Part shown: positions 26,280 to 35,399 of the stretch, one piece after another | Layout of the letters: the number at the start of each line of letters is the position of its first letter | Position numbering within the stretch: position 1 is the stretch's first letter | From: Desulfobulbus propionicus | Lineage (GTDB): Bacteria; Desulfobacterota; Desulfobulbia; Desulfobulbales; Desulfobulbaceae | DNA length: 64,000 nucleotides | Assembly: GCA_002748755.1 (NCBI GenBank) | Contig: PDTD01000009.1 | Location: 1 to 64,000 of the forward strand | Reading direction: 5' to 3' | The notes under the pieces: model-generated | What the model was told of the DNA's origin: nothing | The model's database searches: none | What the model saw: the letters and a program-made list of their open reading frames with translations, nothing else | Made by a program: the position numbers and the translations under genes

Positions 26280-26564
26280 TCATCCCTGATACGCACAACG
26301 GACCAGGTCCGACATGGTGTATGCGATGCCATTTTCACGCAGCAGATCCAGGACAACATGGATGTGGTCTTTCTTGCCCAGTGCGACGGTGACACCTTCT
26401 TCTCCCATTTCCACAGCAAGTCCATTTTCCTCTAAGGATGCAAAGGTGTTGCCCAGGTTGTCCACCACAAGGCCGAGGACGGAAAAATCATTCATGTAAA
26501 ATGCCGGAAAATTCTCTTCCACAATCCCCTGATACCCTTCTTCCACTATTTTCAACTGTCCCAT
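26280..26564 (-). CDS. Small hypothetical protein, possible ACT-like fold
   Basis: A 94-residue soluble protein opening MGQLKIVEEGYQGIVEEN. The alternating hydrophobic pattern FSVLGLVVDN ... VTVALGKKDHIHVVLDLL could be an ACT-like beta-alpha-beta unit, but no family is assigned. Start 26564 is supported by GGGAGGA upstream; the frame continues to 26630. No operon partner. Confidence 0.6.
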   Translation of the reverse strand: MGQLKIVEEGYQGIVEENFPAFYMNDFSVLGLVVDNLGNTFASLEENGLAVEMGEEGVTVALGKKDHIHVVLDLLRENGIAYTMSDLVRCAYQG

Positions 26565-26649
26565 TGCATCCTCCCGTTGCCCACAAGAACATTTGTCCAG
26601 GTTGTTTTTTACCTCTGTGATCCCGAACACACGGTATCGTTTTAGCCCG

Positions 26650-26675
26650 GATTGCGCCTCAGCCCAGGCGCAATC
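26650..26675. terminator. Hairpin downstream of the EamA gene
   Basis: GATTGCGCCT (26650-26659) pairs perfectly with AGGCGCAATC (26666-26675). It lacks a T tract, so its role as terminator is uncertain. It lies in the gap between the EamA and small hypothetical genes. Confidence 0.35.
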
Positions 26676-26820
26676 AAAGATCGCCCACCCGAAGCTGGAT
26701 AAGCTACAAGCCGCTAGAGGCCGTTTTCTTCCCTTGTACTCCGTGATCCAACAAAAAACGGCACACCCCGTGGACCGCTTCCAGACGTTCTCTGAGGTCT
26801 TGCAAAGTAATGGCCCTCAT

Positions 26821-27729
26821 TTAGGGGAGTTTCTTTTGTTTTCTTATATGGTCTCGCTGCAAACGATTTCTATTGATGAGCGCATCGGGATTGATAGAGA
26901 CGATCAAAATTCCAAGCAATGTCATGAAACCGCCTACGACCAATTTCCAGCCAATTTGGTCACCAAACATGTATACCCCAAAGACTGAAGCGAGTATCGG
27001 CGCCAGGAGAAGTAGCGGAGTCACACTGGATACAGGATAACGGCCAAGAAGATAGTATAAAATACCGTGTCCAAAAATAGATGCCGCCACAGCAGAGTAA
27101 AACGGGGTCCAGAAATCAATCAAACGCACTGTTTGCAACATTTGCATGTGCCCAGTTTCAAAACAAAGCGATAACAGCAGCAATGAAGGCATGCTGACAA
27201 CGGCAATCCAAGCCTGCAACCGCAGCACCCCCAGGTTGGGACATTGCCGCATAAGGATCGTGGACACAGCCATGGCCATAGCAGCGCCCACTACCCACAA
27301 GACAGCATCCAGGTGGGTAAAAACGACAGGGTCAAAACCAATCACCAATACCCCTGAAAGAGCCACGGCAATGGCCAAAAGACGGATACATGAGACACGT
27401 TCTTTAAGAAATACAGCAGCCAGAAGAGCTGAAAAGGGCACGTACAGCTGCGTTGTAATCGCAATGGAAGCGATATTGCCGCCCGCATCCAGTCCGATAA
27501 AAATCATGCCAAAATGGACGACACCCAGCAAAAAGGCAACCCGAAGCAACGGTTTCATGGAACCCGATGCTGGCTTCAGCCAAGGCAGTGTAATCAGCAG
27601 GAGAAACAGGAAACGAACCGAAGTGAAAAGAAGTGGGTTGAACTTTTCCGCCCCGATCTTGCCGGCAATGAAGTTAAAGCCCCAAGCGAAATTCGCAACC
27701 AGGACCAGCATCAGATCCGGTAAACTCAT
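26821..27729 (-). CDS. EamA-family (drug/metabolite) transporter
   Basis: A 302-residue protein with ten predicted TM helices in two EamA repeats (about 5-135 and 145-285). It has the typical NFAWGFNFIAGKIGA start, a middle LYVPFSALLAAVFLKERVS, and a second-repeat LLLLAPILASVFGVYMFGD. Members export amino acids or other metabolites; substrate cannot be predicted. It is monocistronic. Confidence 0.9.
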   Translation of the reverse strand: MSLPDLMLVLVANFAWGFNFIAGKIGAEKFNPLLFTSVRFLFLLLITLPWLKPASGSMKPLLRVAFLLGVVHFGMIFIGLDAGGNIASIAITTQLYVPFSALLAAVFLKERVSCIRLLAIAVALSGVLVIGFDPVVFTHLDAVLWVVGAAMAMAVSTILMRQCPNLGVLRLQAWIAVVSMPSLLLLSLCFETGHMQMLQTVRLIDFWTPFYSAVAASIFGHGILYYLLGRYPVSSVTPLLLLAPILASVFGVYMFGDQIGWKLVVGGFMTLLGILIVSINPDALINRNRLQRDHIRKQKKLP

Positions 27730-28133
27730 AGTGTACTCTTTTTTCCAGTATACTACCCTATTTCACAGATTATCGCTATCCCCCATTTCTCACGCCCGTA
27801 CTCCATGCCAGGTACTGCGGGCATAAGAGGGCACATCAACACATGCTTGGAAAAAGCAAATATTTTTCCTGTACGCCGTAGTACTCCCGCTGGCAAGGGC
27901 TCTTGCTGACCACCAAAGAACCGACCGCAGGCATGATGGCCGAGTGACGCCCCCACAACAACCTGAAAAATTCCCTGCAAACATCCAAACATCAGCTAGA
28001 AAAAATGGAACAACTCCGAGCTTTTCTCCTCTGTTCAAATAGTTATGTAGCTCTAAAATTATACCTTGCGCCTAACAAAGAGACTCGGTACATTACCTTG
28101 ATACGAAAAGTCCACTTTTTCTACAGTATTATA
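27730..28133. other. Divergent intergenic region
   Basis: It lies between the EamA gene (minus) and the MoxR-like gene (plus) and should hold both promoters. Frames here lack family resemblance. Confidence 0.4.
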
Positions 28134-29117
28134 ATGAAACCAACTGAAATTATTGCATCTTTATATACCGTTATTGCCTCTCAACTGCCAGTTTTTATAT
28201 GGGGACCTCCAGGAGTTGGCAAAAGCCGCATAGTAGAACAGGTTGCTCGCAGCAAAGGGTTAGACCTCATAGATATCCGCGCCTTACTCCTGGATCCAGT
28301 AGATCTCAGGGGGCTGCCCAGAATCACCAGCGATGGGCTCTCGCAATGGTGTACACCGGAGTTTCTGCCCAGACAAGGCAAGGGGCTGCTCTTTCTGGAT
28401 GAACTGAACGCCGCGCCTCCCCTTGTCCAGGCTGCCTGCTATCAGTTGGTGCTGGATAGAAAGCTGGGCGAATACACCCTGCCCGATGGCTGGAGCATCA
28501 TTGCAGCTGGTAACCGGGAAACCGACAGGGCCGTTACCCATCGAATGCCCTCTGCCCTGGCAAACCGATTTATTCATTTCGATTTTACCGTTGATGTCGA
28601 GGAGTGGATATCATGGGCAGTGGAAAACGACATTGCCCAGGAGATCATAGCCTTTATCCGGTTCCGTCCAGCTCTGCTGCATGACTTTGATCCAGAACGA
28701 AACAGCAAGGCATTTCCCACGCCACGATCATGGGAATTTGCCTCTTCACTCCTGGCTGCCAGTCCGCAGCCCAACCTGCTCAAGGAAATTCTCTCAGGAA
28801 CCGTTGGTTATGCTGCGGCCTCCGAATTCATCGGCTTTCTCAAACTGTACCACGCTCTACCGGCAGTGGACGATATTTTAGAAGATCCTGCCAAGATCGA
28901 TATTTCCATGGATCCGGCTGTCCTTTATGCGGTTTGCGAGATGGTCGGGCGGGCCGCCACTATGGAACGGAAAGAAAAAGTGTTCATCTTTGCCGGCAGG
29001 CTGCCAACGGAATTTTCCATTCTCCTGGTACGGGAGGCCGTCCGCCACTGCAGTGAAATAGCCGCAACCGACCAGTTCGCTGGCTGGGCGCAACACCATG
29101 CCGATGTTCTGGTCTAA
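28134..29117 (+). CDS. MoxR-type AAA+ ATPase
   Basis: A 327-residue ATPase with Walker A GPPGVGKS (24-31), Walker B GLLFLDELNAAPP (near 89) and a sensor segment IIAAGNRETDRAV. MoxR ATPases act as chaperones for insertion of cofactors or metals, nearly always with a VWA-domain partner, which follows 17 bp downstream. Start 28134 is chosen because the conserved domain begins there; the frame extends to 28005 and the ribosome binding site is weak. Confidence 0.88.
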   Translation: MKPTEIIASLYTVIASQLPVFIWGPPGVGKSRIVEQVARSKGLDLIDIRALLLDPVDLRGLPRITSDGLSQWCTPEFLPRQGKGLLFLDELNAAPPLVQAACYQLVLDRKLGEYTLPDGWSIIAAGNRETDRAVTHRMPSALANRFIHFDFTVDVEEWISWAVENDIAQEIIAFIRFRPALLHDFDPERNSKAFPTPRSWEFASSLLAASPQPNLLKEILSGTVGYAAASEFIGFLKLYHALPAVDDILEDPAKIDISMDPAVLYAVCEMVGRAATMERKEKVFIFAGRLPTEFSILLVREAVRHCSEIAATDQFAGWAQHHADVLV

Positions 29118-29134
29118 GCTGTTCCCATGATGCC

Positions 29135-30382
29135 ATGAACGATCAGGCGGCTTTCAACAAAATGACCAAAGCCAGGACATCACTGGTTCTCAAACATCCT
29201 TTTTTCGCCTCCCTGGCTTTGCACCTGAATCTGCGCGAGGACATCACCTGCAGAGATGCCTGGACGGACGGACGGGTCATCGGTTACAACCCCCACTATA
29301 TCAACATACTCTCAGATGCCAAACTCGAGGGCTTAACCGCTCACCTTGTCCTGCACCCAGCTTTCGGACACCATAAACGCAGAGGCAACAGGGATGTTGG
29401 CACCTGGAACAAAGCCTGCGACTATGTGGTTAACGCCATCCTGGCAGATGCAGGTTTTACCCTGCCTGAAGGCTCCCTCTTTAAAAGCGAATATGAAGGA
29501 AAAAGTGCTGAGGACATCTATGCCCATTTGACCAGGGGCAACAGTGAAGAAGAGCCCCAAGAAACACCGGCAGCCGAAGAAAACGCAGATGGTGCCACAG
29601 AGAACGAGGCCGAAGGCGCTCAGGGAACAGAACCCGAAACGAGCCTGGAAAAACAGGGTGATGATCAGGGGTCTTCTCAAGGGGAGTCCAGTCCGGCCGG
29701 TGCGGTTCGCGATGATCCCCACGGCGGCTCGGAAGAGGCGCAAAGCATAACGGAAACAGACTGGGAAGAGGCCTTGGTCCAGGCGGCACATACGGCCAGA
29801 GAGCTGGGCCGCTTGTCCCTGGGGCTGGAAAGACTGATCCAAGACACCCTGGCTCCCAGACTCTGCTGGCAGCAACTCCTGGCAAGATTTATTGAGCGAT
29901 CGAACAGGTCCGACTATACCTGGGTTACACCGAATAGACGCTATCTGCACCAGGATATCTATCTCCCGGCAATGCAGAACAGTACACTCAGCCATATGGT
30001 GGTTGCCCTGGATACTTCGGGAAGTATTCAAAGTGCTGAGCTGGATCAATTTGCCGCCGAGCTAAACGCCATCACGGAACTGCACCCGACTACCATGCAC
30101 CTGATCTCCTGCGATATGGAAATACAGGAGCACCGTATTCTCCAAAACAGTGACCTGCCCATGAGGATAAGGCCAAAAGGAGGAGGCGGCACAGACTATC
30201 GGCCGGTCTTCGGGCTGGTCGAAAAAGAGGGCTTGCGACCGGCTTGTCTCATTTACCTGACCGATTTGGTCTGCCGGGGTTTCCCCGCTCAGGAGCCACC
30301 CTATCCGGTCCTCTGGGTACAAATAGGCAATGAAGGCACTGTACCACCTTTTGGTGAGGTCATTCACCTTGACAGGCAATAA
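29135..30382 (+). CDS. DUF2201-type metallopeptidase-like protein with VWA-like C-terminus
   Basis: A 415-residue partner of the MoxR ATPase. The N-terminal DUF2201-type domain has HLVLHPAFGHHKRRGNRD at 70-87; homologues usually carry HEVLH, so the catalytic-type Glu is Leu here. A highly acidic, low-complexity linker spans about 135-205. The C-terminal VWA-like domain has the MIDAS motif ALDTSGSI (near 291) and LIYLTDLVC. The pair probably forms a metal- or cofactor-loading chaperone. The TAA stop abuts a dispersed repeat copy. Confidence 0.85.
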   Translation: MNDQAAFNKMTKARTSLVLKHPFFASLALHLNLREDITCRDAWTDGRVIGYNPHYINILSDAKLEGLTAHLVLHPAFGHHKRRGNRDVGTWNKACDYVVNAILADAGFTLPEGSLFKSEYEGKSAEDIYAHLTRGNSEEEPQETPAAEENADGATENEAEGAQGTEPETSLEKQGDDQGSSQGESSPAGAVRDDPHGGSEEAQSITETDWEEALVQAAHTARELGRLSLGLERLIQDTLAPRLCWQQLLARFIERSNRSDYTWVTPNRRYLHQDIYLPAMQNSTLSHMVVALDTSGSIQSAELDQFAAELNAITELHPTTMHLISCDMEIQEHRILQNSDLPMRIRPKGGGGTDYRPVFGLVEKEGLRPACLIYLTDLVCRGFPAQEPPYPVLWVQIGNEGTVPPFGEVIHLDRQ

Positions 30383-30591
30383 GCCGGATTCTTCATCAGC
30401 CCAGGCGATCCCAGGTTCGGTAGTTTTGGTACCTTGTTATACTTGGGTGGATGTGTCGGCCAAATCCCACCCAAGATGGTGTTGCCCCTTTGGGTACACA
30501 TTGAGGAAAAATTGGCTACAAACCACTTCTTCTCTAACTGGTTGTTTTATATATTATTTAATTTTAAAAATGGTCATGAGGAAGTCGGGCT
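30382..30591 (-). repeat. Dispersed 220-bp repeat, subtype 2, complete, inverted
   Basis: On the minus strand it runs from agcccgacttcctcatgacc through a subtype-2 interior (ttagagaagaagtggtttgt, agccaattttt) to ctgatgaagaatccggct. It begins exactly at the stop codon of the VWA gene. Confidence 0.85.
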
Positions 30592-30747
30592 AACCACCAG
30601 CCCGGACTGTTCAGAATGCTTATATCTGGCTTACAACCACATAAAAAAGAAATGGATGTGATGACAGGGAGAAGTTTGCTTTCTCAACCGTTCAAGAGAG
30701 CAAGGAGTTTCCAACCCTACGAATAATGCACAAAAAGGATACACCGT

Positions 30748-31212
30748 ATGAATATTCAATGGAGCATTGATAAAAGAAGGGGCAACTATCGCCCTACCCT
30801 CACCTATGTCATCACCCTCGAAGAACACGAGCTGGCCATTGCCATGCACTCAGTTTCCATTACCAGCTCCATCCCCAGGATACCAAACAGCGGTAGAGCA
30901 TGGTGTATGCCGGGTTGTGACGAGCGGGCGCTCAACTGGAGCCCCAAGGAATTCCACCAGCTCCATGTCCCCTACTTTAAAACAGGCATGACCAACGATT
31001 TCATACGCCTTCCTTTTCGTGAACATGACCACTACCCAGAAGTGGAAGCCTCATTCAGCGATCTCAGGCAAACCTATGAGCAGGTGGTTGCCCAAGTGTA
31101 CGCCTTTAAGCCTTTTAGACAGGAACAGACAATGGATATGACCAGTGCCACCAAACAAAAAATCGCTGCCACCCTAACCGCTCAGAAAATGCTGGGATTT
31201 GCAGGACTGTAA
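30748..31212 (+). CDS. Hypothetical protein
   Basis: A 154-residue soluble protein (MNIQWSIDKRRGNYRPTLTY) with a beta-rich, charged N-terminal half and a helical C-terminal half. GWRAWCMPGC-like Cys pair (AWCMPGCDERAL, near 51) could bind metal. No family recognised. It follows the MoxR/VWA pair after a repeat copy and could belong to it functionally. Confidence 0.6.
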   Translation: MNIQWSIDKRRGNYRPTLTYVITLEEHELAIAMHSVSITSSIPRIPNSGRAWCMPGCDERALNWSPKEFHQLHVPYFKTGMTNDFIRLPFREHDHYPEVEASFSDLRQTYEQVVAQVYAFKPFRQEQTMDMTSATKQKIAATLTAQKMLGFAGL

Positions 31213-31461
31213 AAACTCCGAGAACAGGCAGTAGATCTCCACCGGCACCTGTGAGCAAACAGCATATGGCGGTCAGCAGGTAGCGGTCAGGAGCTTTATA
31301 GAACAAATGACCGCAGCACACATGCAGGCCATCATTTGCTGTGGCTCAATCACAAACTCCTTGACGCGCCTTTCTTTGCGCCTTTGGTTTTGCTCAATCG
31401 CCACAACAAAAGCTGGCCCCAATAGTACCTCCTCTGATTCACCTTATCTGCTGGCAGTACC

Positions 31462-32469
31462 TCACTTTGCCAAAGCGGCTGCCCATTTTTTCAGGATCAC
31501 CGGGTACTCAAGAACAGAGCTGTCCACATACCGTGGCAACTTATATATTTCCAGGTTTGCTAACGCTGGTACATCTTTGAGTGCCGGGTTAGCAGCAAGA
31601 GCAACTGCCAAAGCTTTCTGTACAGCATAGGCATCCTGGGTGATTACAATCACATCAGGTTTAGCCTGTAAAAGAGGAGAGAGATCAAACCCTTGCCGGG
31701 TTTTCTTAACCGCATAATGCCCTTTCGTACTTTTAGAATCCGCCGGTTGAAAGGCATCACCCACGTTCATACAGCCCAGCCTTTCCAGCAGGAAGATATC
31801 GGAATAACCGTTGGGGGCCTCTATACGTAAAATGCTCTTTCCCGATGATGGCTGATACACACCATTGATTATCAACACCTTCTTACCGGACTGAGCCTGG
31901 GTTACTTCTTGCTCAATACTGGAGAGTTTCTTCTTGTATCCGGTCAAGACGCCCTCCACCATATCTGTTCGCCCCAGGAGTTCCGCTGTCCGATGAACAG
32001 CCGCATCCAGACCTTTGGAAAAATCCACATACTCAATGGTCACACCTGTCCCCTCCATAAGCGAAGCGACTTTTTCAGGTTTTACATTGGCTTTATATAA
32101 ACAATACGGGTCGCTCTTTTCCACTATCAGGCGCTTAATCCCATATTTCTTACACGCCTTGGGCAGAATATCCGGGTTTTTGGCAAGACAGTTGGGGCAC
32201 CCCAATATCTCCCCTGCAATTTTCAGTTTAGGCGCCATGGACCACATGGATCCACGAACCGACATGGCTTTAGGTAGGACCCCCAGGTTATAAGAGATAT
32301 CAACAACCCTGTCTCCCACTATGATGACATCGACAATCTCAAGGGGTTTCTTTTTACCTGCCTCGGCGAAGGATACGCCAAACAGAAGGACTGCTGCCAA
32401 GACAACGGCCACTGATTCCAACAACGACCTTGTCCTATGTTTGCAAAAAGGTGCTAGGTGATGATCCAT
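31462..32469 (-). CDS. Metal/siderophore-type ABC periplasmic binding protein (helical backbone)
   Basis: A 335-residue exported protein (hydrophobic segment about 15-38, SFAEA cleavage region) of the BtuF/FhuD-like binding-protein type: IVDVIIVGDRVVDISYNLG, long linker helix, and LQAKPDVIVITQDAYAV. A Cys-containing stretch GCPNCLAKNPDILPKACKK (near 90) is unusual and could bind a metal. Start 32469 is fixed by AAAGGAGG upstream; the longer frame to 32529 is unsupported. No permease or ATPase is adjacent on this strand. It is divergent from the zinc-type ABC operon, so a shared function is possible. Confidence 0.8.
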   Translation of the reverse strand: MDHHLAPFCKHRTRSLLESVAVVLAAVLLFGVSFAEAGKKKPLEIVDVIIVGDRVVDISYNLGVLPKAMSVRGSMWSMAPKLKIAGEILGCPNCLAKNPDILPKACKKYGIKRLIVEKSDPYCLYKANVKPEKVASLMEGTGVTIEYVDFSKGLDAAVHRTAELLGRTDMVEGVLTGYKKKLSSIEQEVTQAQSGKKVLIINGVYQPSSGKSILRIEAPNGYSDIFLLERLGCMNVGDAFQPADSKSTKGHYAVKKTRQGFDLSPLLQAKPDVIVITQDAYAVQKALAVALAANPALKDVPALANLEIYKLPRYVDSSVLEYPVILKKWAAALAK

Positions 32470-33080
32470 TACTCTACCTCCTTTGGAGTTATGAGGATAT
32501 AAATCTGTGCCAATAAGCTGAAAATTCATGAAAAGTACTCAATATCAGGTTCATGACACTAATAATAGTATAATCCATCTCAAGGAAAAAATTGTCAATC
32601 ACAAAATACGTCCGGGTCGCTCTATCAGGCAGGTCACAATTGTAGCCATCCTGGCCGGTCAGTCCGCCTCCCTGTGGAGAAATGCCTCACAAAATCTGTT
32701 TGAGATACTATGACTTTTGCGGTATATTTTATTATAATCAGGTATACAAAGGCAATATATATCATCCTCCAGTGTGCTCTATACAGCTGAAAAATACCGT
32801 GCCTCTCCCCCTGCGAAACACAGTAAAGGCTGGAACATGCCCACTTCCCAGCAAAAGGCTTCAGTTGATCGACAATCTGTTCAGGACCGGTCACGAATAT
32901 CACATTTATCTGTTTTTTTCTCAAATGAAACAAAATATTCATGAGAAATCCGGGCTCAACCACAGGACGCTCTCTTGCTTGATCACTTCCGCATGTCTCA
33001 TACCTTTTCTGCCCTTTAACGGTATCTGTTTGGCACCCTAATTTTAGCCAACACCAGTACACATTTGTAGGAACAATACT
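32470..33080. other. Divergent intergenic region of metal transport genes
   Basis: It contains one inverted left-end fragment of the dispersed repeat (32870-32956) and AT-rich DNA near 32700-32770 that may hold promoters. The large minus-strand frame 32634-33719 crosses this region and is rejected as antisense. Confidence 0.4.
32870..32956 (-). repeat. Dispersed 220-bp repeat, left half, inverted
   Basis: On the minus strand: agcccggatttctcatgaat, attttgtttcatttgagaaa, then cagataaatgtgatattcgt, a near-consensus left half. Confidence 0.75.
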
Positions 33081-33746
33081 ATGCATACCAAACAAGCGAC
33101 CGTCATAGAAACCATCGTGACACCAGCACGAGGAGGCAGGGAAACATTCTTCTTGCTCAGCATGGTGGCAGTGACTCTCGTTTGCTGCGCCCTTGCCATC
33201 GGACTTCGTACCACAGCAGACATGGAAAAAACCATCCAGGCATGGCAGTTCAATGCCTTTGAGGATCTTACTGCTCCTGAAAGAGCCGTCTTCAATGCGC
33301 TGCAAATTGCCTCTGATGAAATCAATGACATCCATGCTTCTACGAACCACAGATGGATGGACATAGCCGAACTGCAGGCGCTCTTTATCCCGCCCTTTGT
33401 GGAAGATGCCGCCTGGCACAATCAGGGGCGTATTATCTGGTCCCAAAAAACCTTTGACACCAGTAACGGGGAACGACACATTGCGCTGTACCTGGGAAAC
33501 CCGCAAACCAAGGCTGTACGGGGTACATTTCTTCTCCTCATGCTCCACGATCACCCCAAAAAACAGGGGAATGTTGCCACCGGCCCAACCCACGCGCCCT
33601 ATGAAATATGGCTGCATAACAGCGCGAACCAAACATTTCCGGAAATCATCACCGACCAGGCTCTGATCGCAGCAGGTTGGAAAGAAATCGTCGCTCTCAC
33701 AGGTGCAGATGAGATACAACGACTAAAAGGAACAACCATCCAATGA
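33081..33746 (+). CDS. Single-pass membrane protein preceding zinc-type ABC operon (DUF6162-like)
   Basis: A 221-residue protein with one TM helix (about 24-42, LSMVAVTLVCCALAIGL) and a periplasmic domain. The short cytoplasmic start (TPARGGRETFFLL) and position before a ZnuA-like gene fit a family I recall as DUF6162. It overlaps the binding-protein start by four bases, so it belongs to the operon and may assist metal capture. AGGAAC precedes the ATG. Family recollection is tentative. Confidence 0.7.
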   Translation: MHTKQATVIETIVTPARGGRETFFLLSMVAVTLVCCALAIGLRTTADMEKTIQAWQFNAFEDLTAPERAVFNALQIASDEINDIHASTNHRWMDIAELQALFIPPFVEDAAWHNQGRIIWSQKTFDTSNGERHIALYLGNPQTKAVRGTFLLLMLHDHPKKQGNVATGPTHAPYEIWLHNSANQTFPEIITDQALIAAGWKEIVALTGADEIQRLKGTTIQ

Positions 33747-34669
33747 AACATACACTGCTCGCCATACTCGCCATACTCTTTTGCTTCACCGCAGCCACTC
33801 AGGCTCGCACCGAGAAAAACCATCCCTTACAAATTGGTGTCACCCTACATCCCTATTACAGCTTTGTCGCTAATATTGTCGGTGAGGCCGCTGAGGTGGT
33901 GCCTCTGATTGGAGCGGGATTCAACCCGCATAACTATCGCCCTCAACCTGAAGACATCAAGCGATGTATGACCCTTGATGTCTTGGTAGTCAACGGCATC
34001 GGTCATGATGAATTTGCCTTTGAAATCATGGAGGCTGCCGATATGAAGGGCAAACTGGATCTTATTTTTGCCAACAAGGACGTCTCGCTGATCCCGGTAT
34101 CCGGCACCCTGAACGGTGAAAATATCGTCAATCCACATACCTTTGTTTCGGTCAACAGCTCCATTCACCAAGTGTACACCATATCCAAAAAGTTGCAGGA
34201 ACTTGACCCGGAAAATGCTGACCTTTACCGAAAAAATACCCGCAGCTATGTCCGCAGGCTACGCCGAATGAAGGCGGAATACATGCAGAAAGTGGCGGAC
34301 CTGCAGGGGATAGATTTTCGCTGTGCGACCATTCATGGGGGATACGATTACCTACTCCAGGAATTCGGTCTGCAGGTCACAGCGGTTATCGAACCCGGTC
34401 ACGGCCTGAAACCCACTGCCAATCAGCTGGCCAAAACCATTGATGCCATCAAGACATTGAACGTGGACGTGATTTTCACCGAAATGGACTTTCCGGAAAA
34501 ATACGTAGACACCATTCACAAAGAGACCGGTGTACGGGTCAGACACCTCTCCCATCTCACCAAGGGTGAATACACCCCTGAAAGCTTTGAGGAGGGCATC
34601 AGAGAAAATCTGGCAGCCCTCACCAGTGCCCTACTGGAAGCCTTCTCTCAGCAGAGGGGAGAACAATAA
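33743..34669 (+). CDS. Zinc/manganese ABC transporter binding protein (ZnuA/TroA-like)
   Basis: A 308-residue exported cluster 9 binding protein (signal peptide 1-21). Metal-ligand-type histidines are present in GFNPHNYRPQPEDI, NPHTFVSV and CATIHGGYDYLL, followed by the family signature FTEMDFPEKYVDTI. It lacks the long His-rich loop of many ZnuA proteins, so Mn, Zn or Fe remain possible. It is translated with overlap after the DUF6162-like gene. Confidence 0.88.
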   Translation: MKHTLLAILAILFCFTAATQARTEKNHPLQIGVTLHPYYSFVANIVGEAAEVVPLIGAGFNPHNYRPQPEDIKRCMTLDVLVVNGIGHDEFAFEIMEAADMKGKLDLIFANKDVSLIPVSGTLNGENIVNPHTFVSVNSSIHQVYTISKKLQELDPENADLYRKNTRSYVRRLRRMKAEYMQKVADLQGIDFRCATIHGGYDYLLQEFGLQVTAVIEPGHGLKPTANQLAKTIDAIKTLNVDVIFTEMDFPEKYVDTIHKETGVRVRHLSHLTKGEYTPESFEEGIRENLAALTSALLEAFSQQRGEQ

Positions 34670-34670
34670 G

Positions 34671-35396
34671 ATGCGTGGACAGGATACCTTGCACGACGGC
34701 CCATCCCTTACGGTGGAACATCTCAACCTCAGGCTGGGAGGCAATCATGTTCTTGAAGATATCTCTTTGAGCGTGGAACCCGGTTCCATCCACTGCATTC
34801 TCGGCCCCAACGGCGGCGGTAAGACCTCGCTGTTACGCGCCCTACTGGGACAGATGCCCCACAGTGGTACCATCCGCATCAGGTGGCCCAATAGAAAAAA
34901 AATTACCGGCTATGTACCCCAGGCCCTTGATTTTGACCGGACCCTGCCGCTTACCGTGGGCGATTTCATGGCCATGATCTGCCAAAAAAGGCCCGTTTTT
35001 CTCGGACAGGGAAAAAAGAGGAAAGCCTTGATCCACGAGGCTTTGGACCAGGTCGGTATGGCCGACAAGATCGGCTACCATTTTGGCGGTCTTTCCGGGG
35101 GAGAACGCCAGAGAATCCTCCTGGCTCAGGCCCTGATCCCGGCACCCAACCTGCTGATTCTCGACGAACCCGCAACCGGTCTGGACAGGGAGGGCGCCAG
35201 GATTATGCGGATCATCCTCAAGAAGCTGCAGAAAGAAGGGACAACCATGCTTATGATCCATCACGATATCGCTGAAGTCCGTACCATCGGCAGCATGGTT
35301 ACCTGCATCAACAGAAAGGTACTCTTTTCTGGCACCCCCAAAGAGGTACTTACTCCAGAAACCATTCTCTCCATATTCTCTTCAAATCAATACTGA
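34671..35396 (+). CDS. Zinc/manganese-type ABC transporter ATP-binding protein
   Basis: A 241-residue ATPase: Walker A GPNGGGKT (near 44), signature LSGGERQRILLAQAL, Walker B LLILDEPATGLD, switch His MIHHDI. It is of the ZnuC/MntB type. It starts 1 bp after the binding-protein stop. An upstream in-frame start at 34530 would overlap the previous gene and is rejected. Confidence 0.92.
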   Translation: MRGQDTLHDGPSLTVEHLNLRLGGNHVLEDISLSVEPGSIHCILGPNGGGKTSLLRALLGQMPHSGTIRIRWPNRKKITGYVPQALDFDRTLPLTVGDFMAMICQKRPVFLGQGKKRKALIHEALDQVGMADKIGYHFGGLSGGERQRILLAQALIPAPNLLILDEPATGLDREGARIMRIILKKLQKEGTTMLMIHHDIAEVRTIGSMVTCINRKVLFSGTPKEVLTPETILSIFSSNQY

Positions 35397-35399
35397 TTC

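Noticed and set aside
26636-26660. tttagcccggatt as a repeat end
   Set aside because: The nine matching bases belong to a separate perfect hairpin (26650-26675) and no other part of the repeat follows.
29333-30049. 238-residue minus-strand open frame
   Set aside because: Antisense of the VWA gene; its apparent order comes from the acidic low-complexity linker on the coding strand.
32634-33719. 361-residue minus-strand open frame
   Set aside because: It is antisense to the DUF6162-like gene and crosses an intergenic repeat fragment. No domain pattern, whereas the plus frame has a ribosome binding site, a TM helix and operon overlap.
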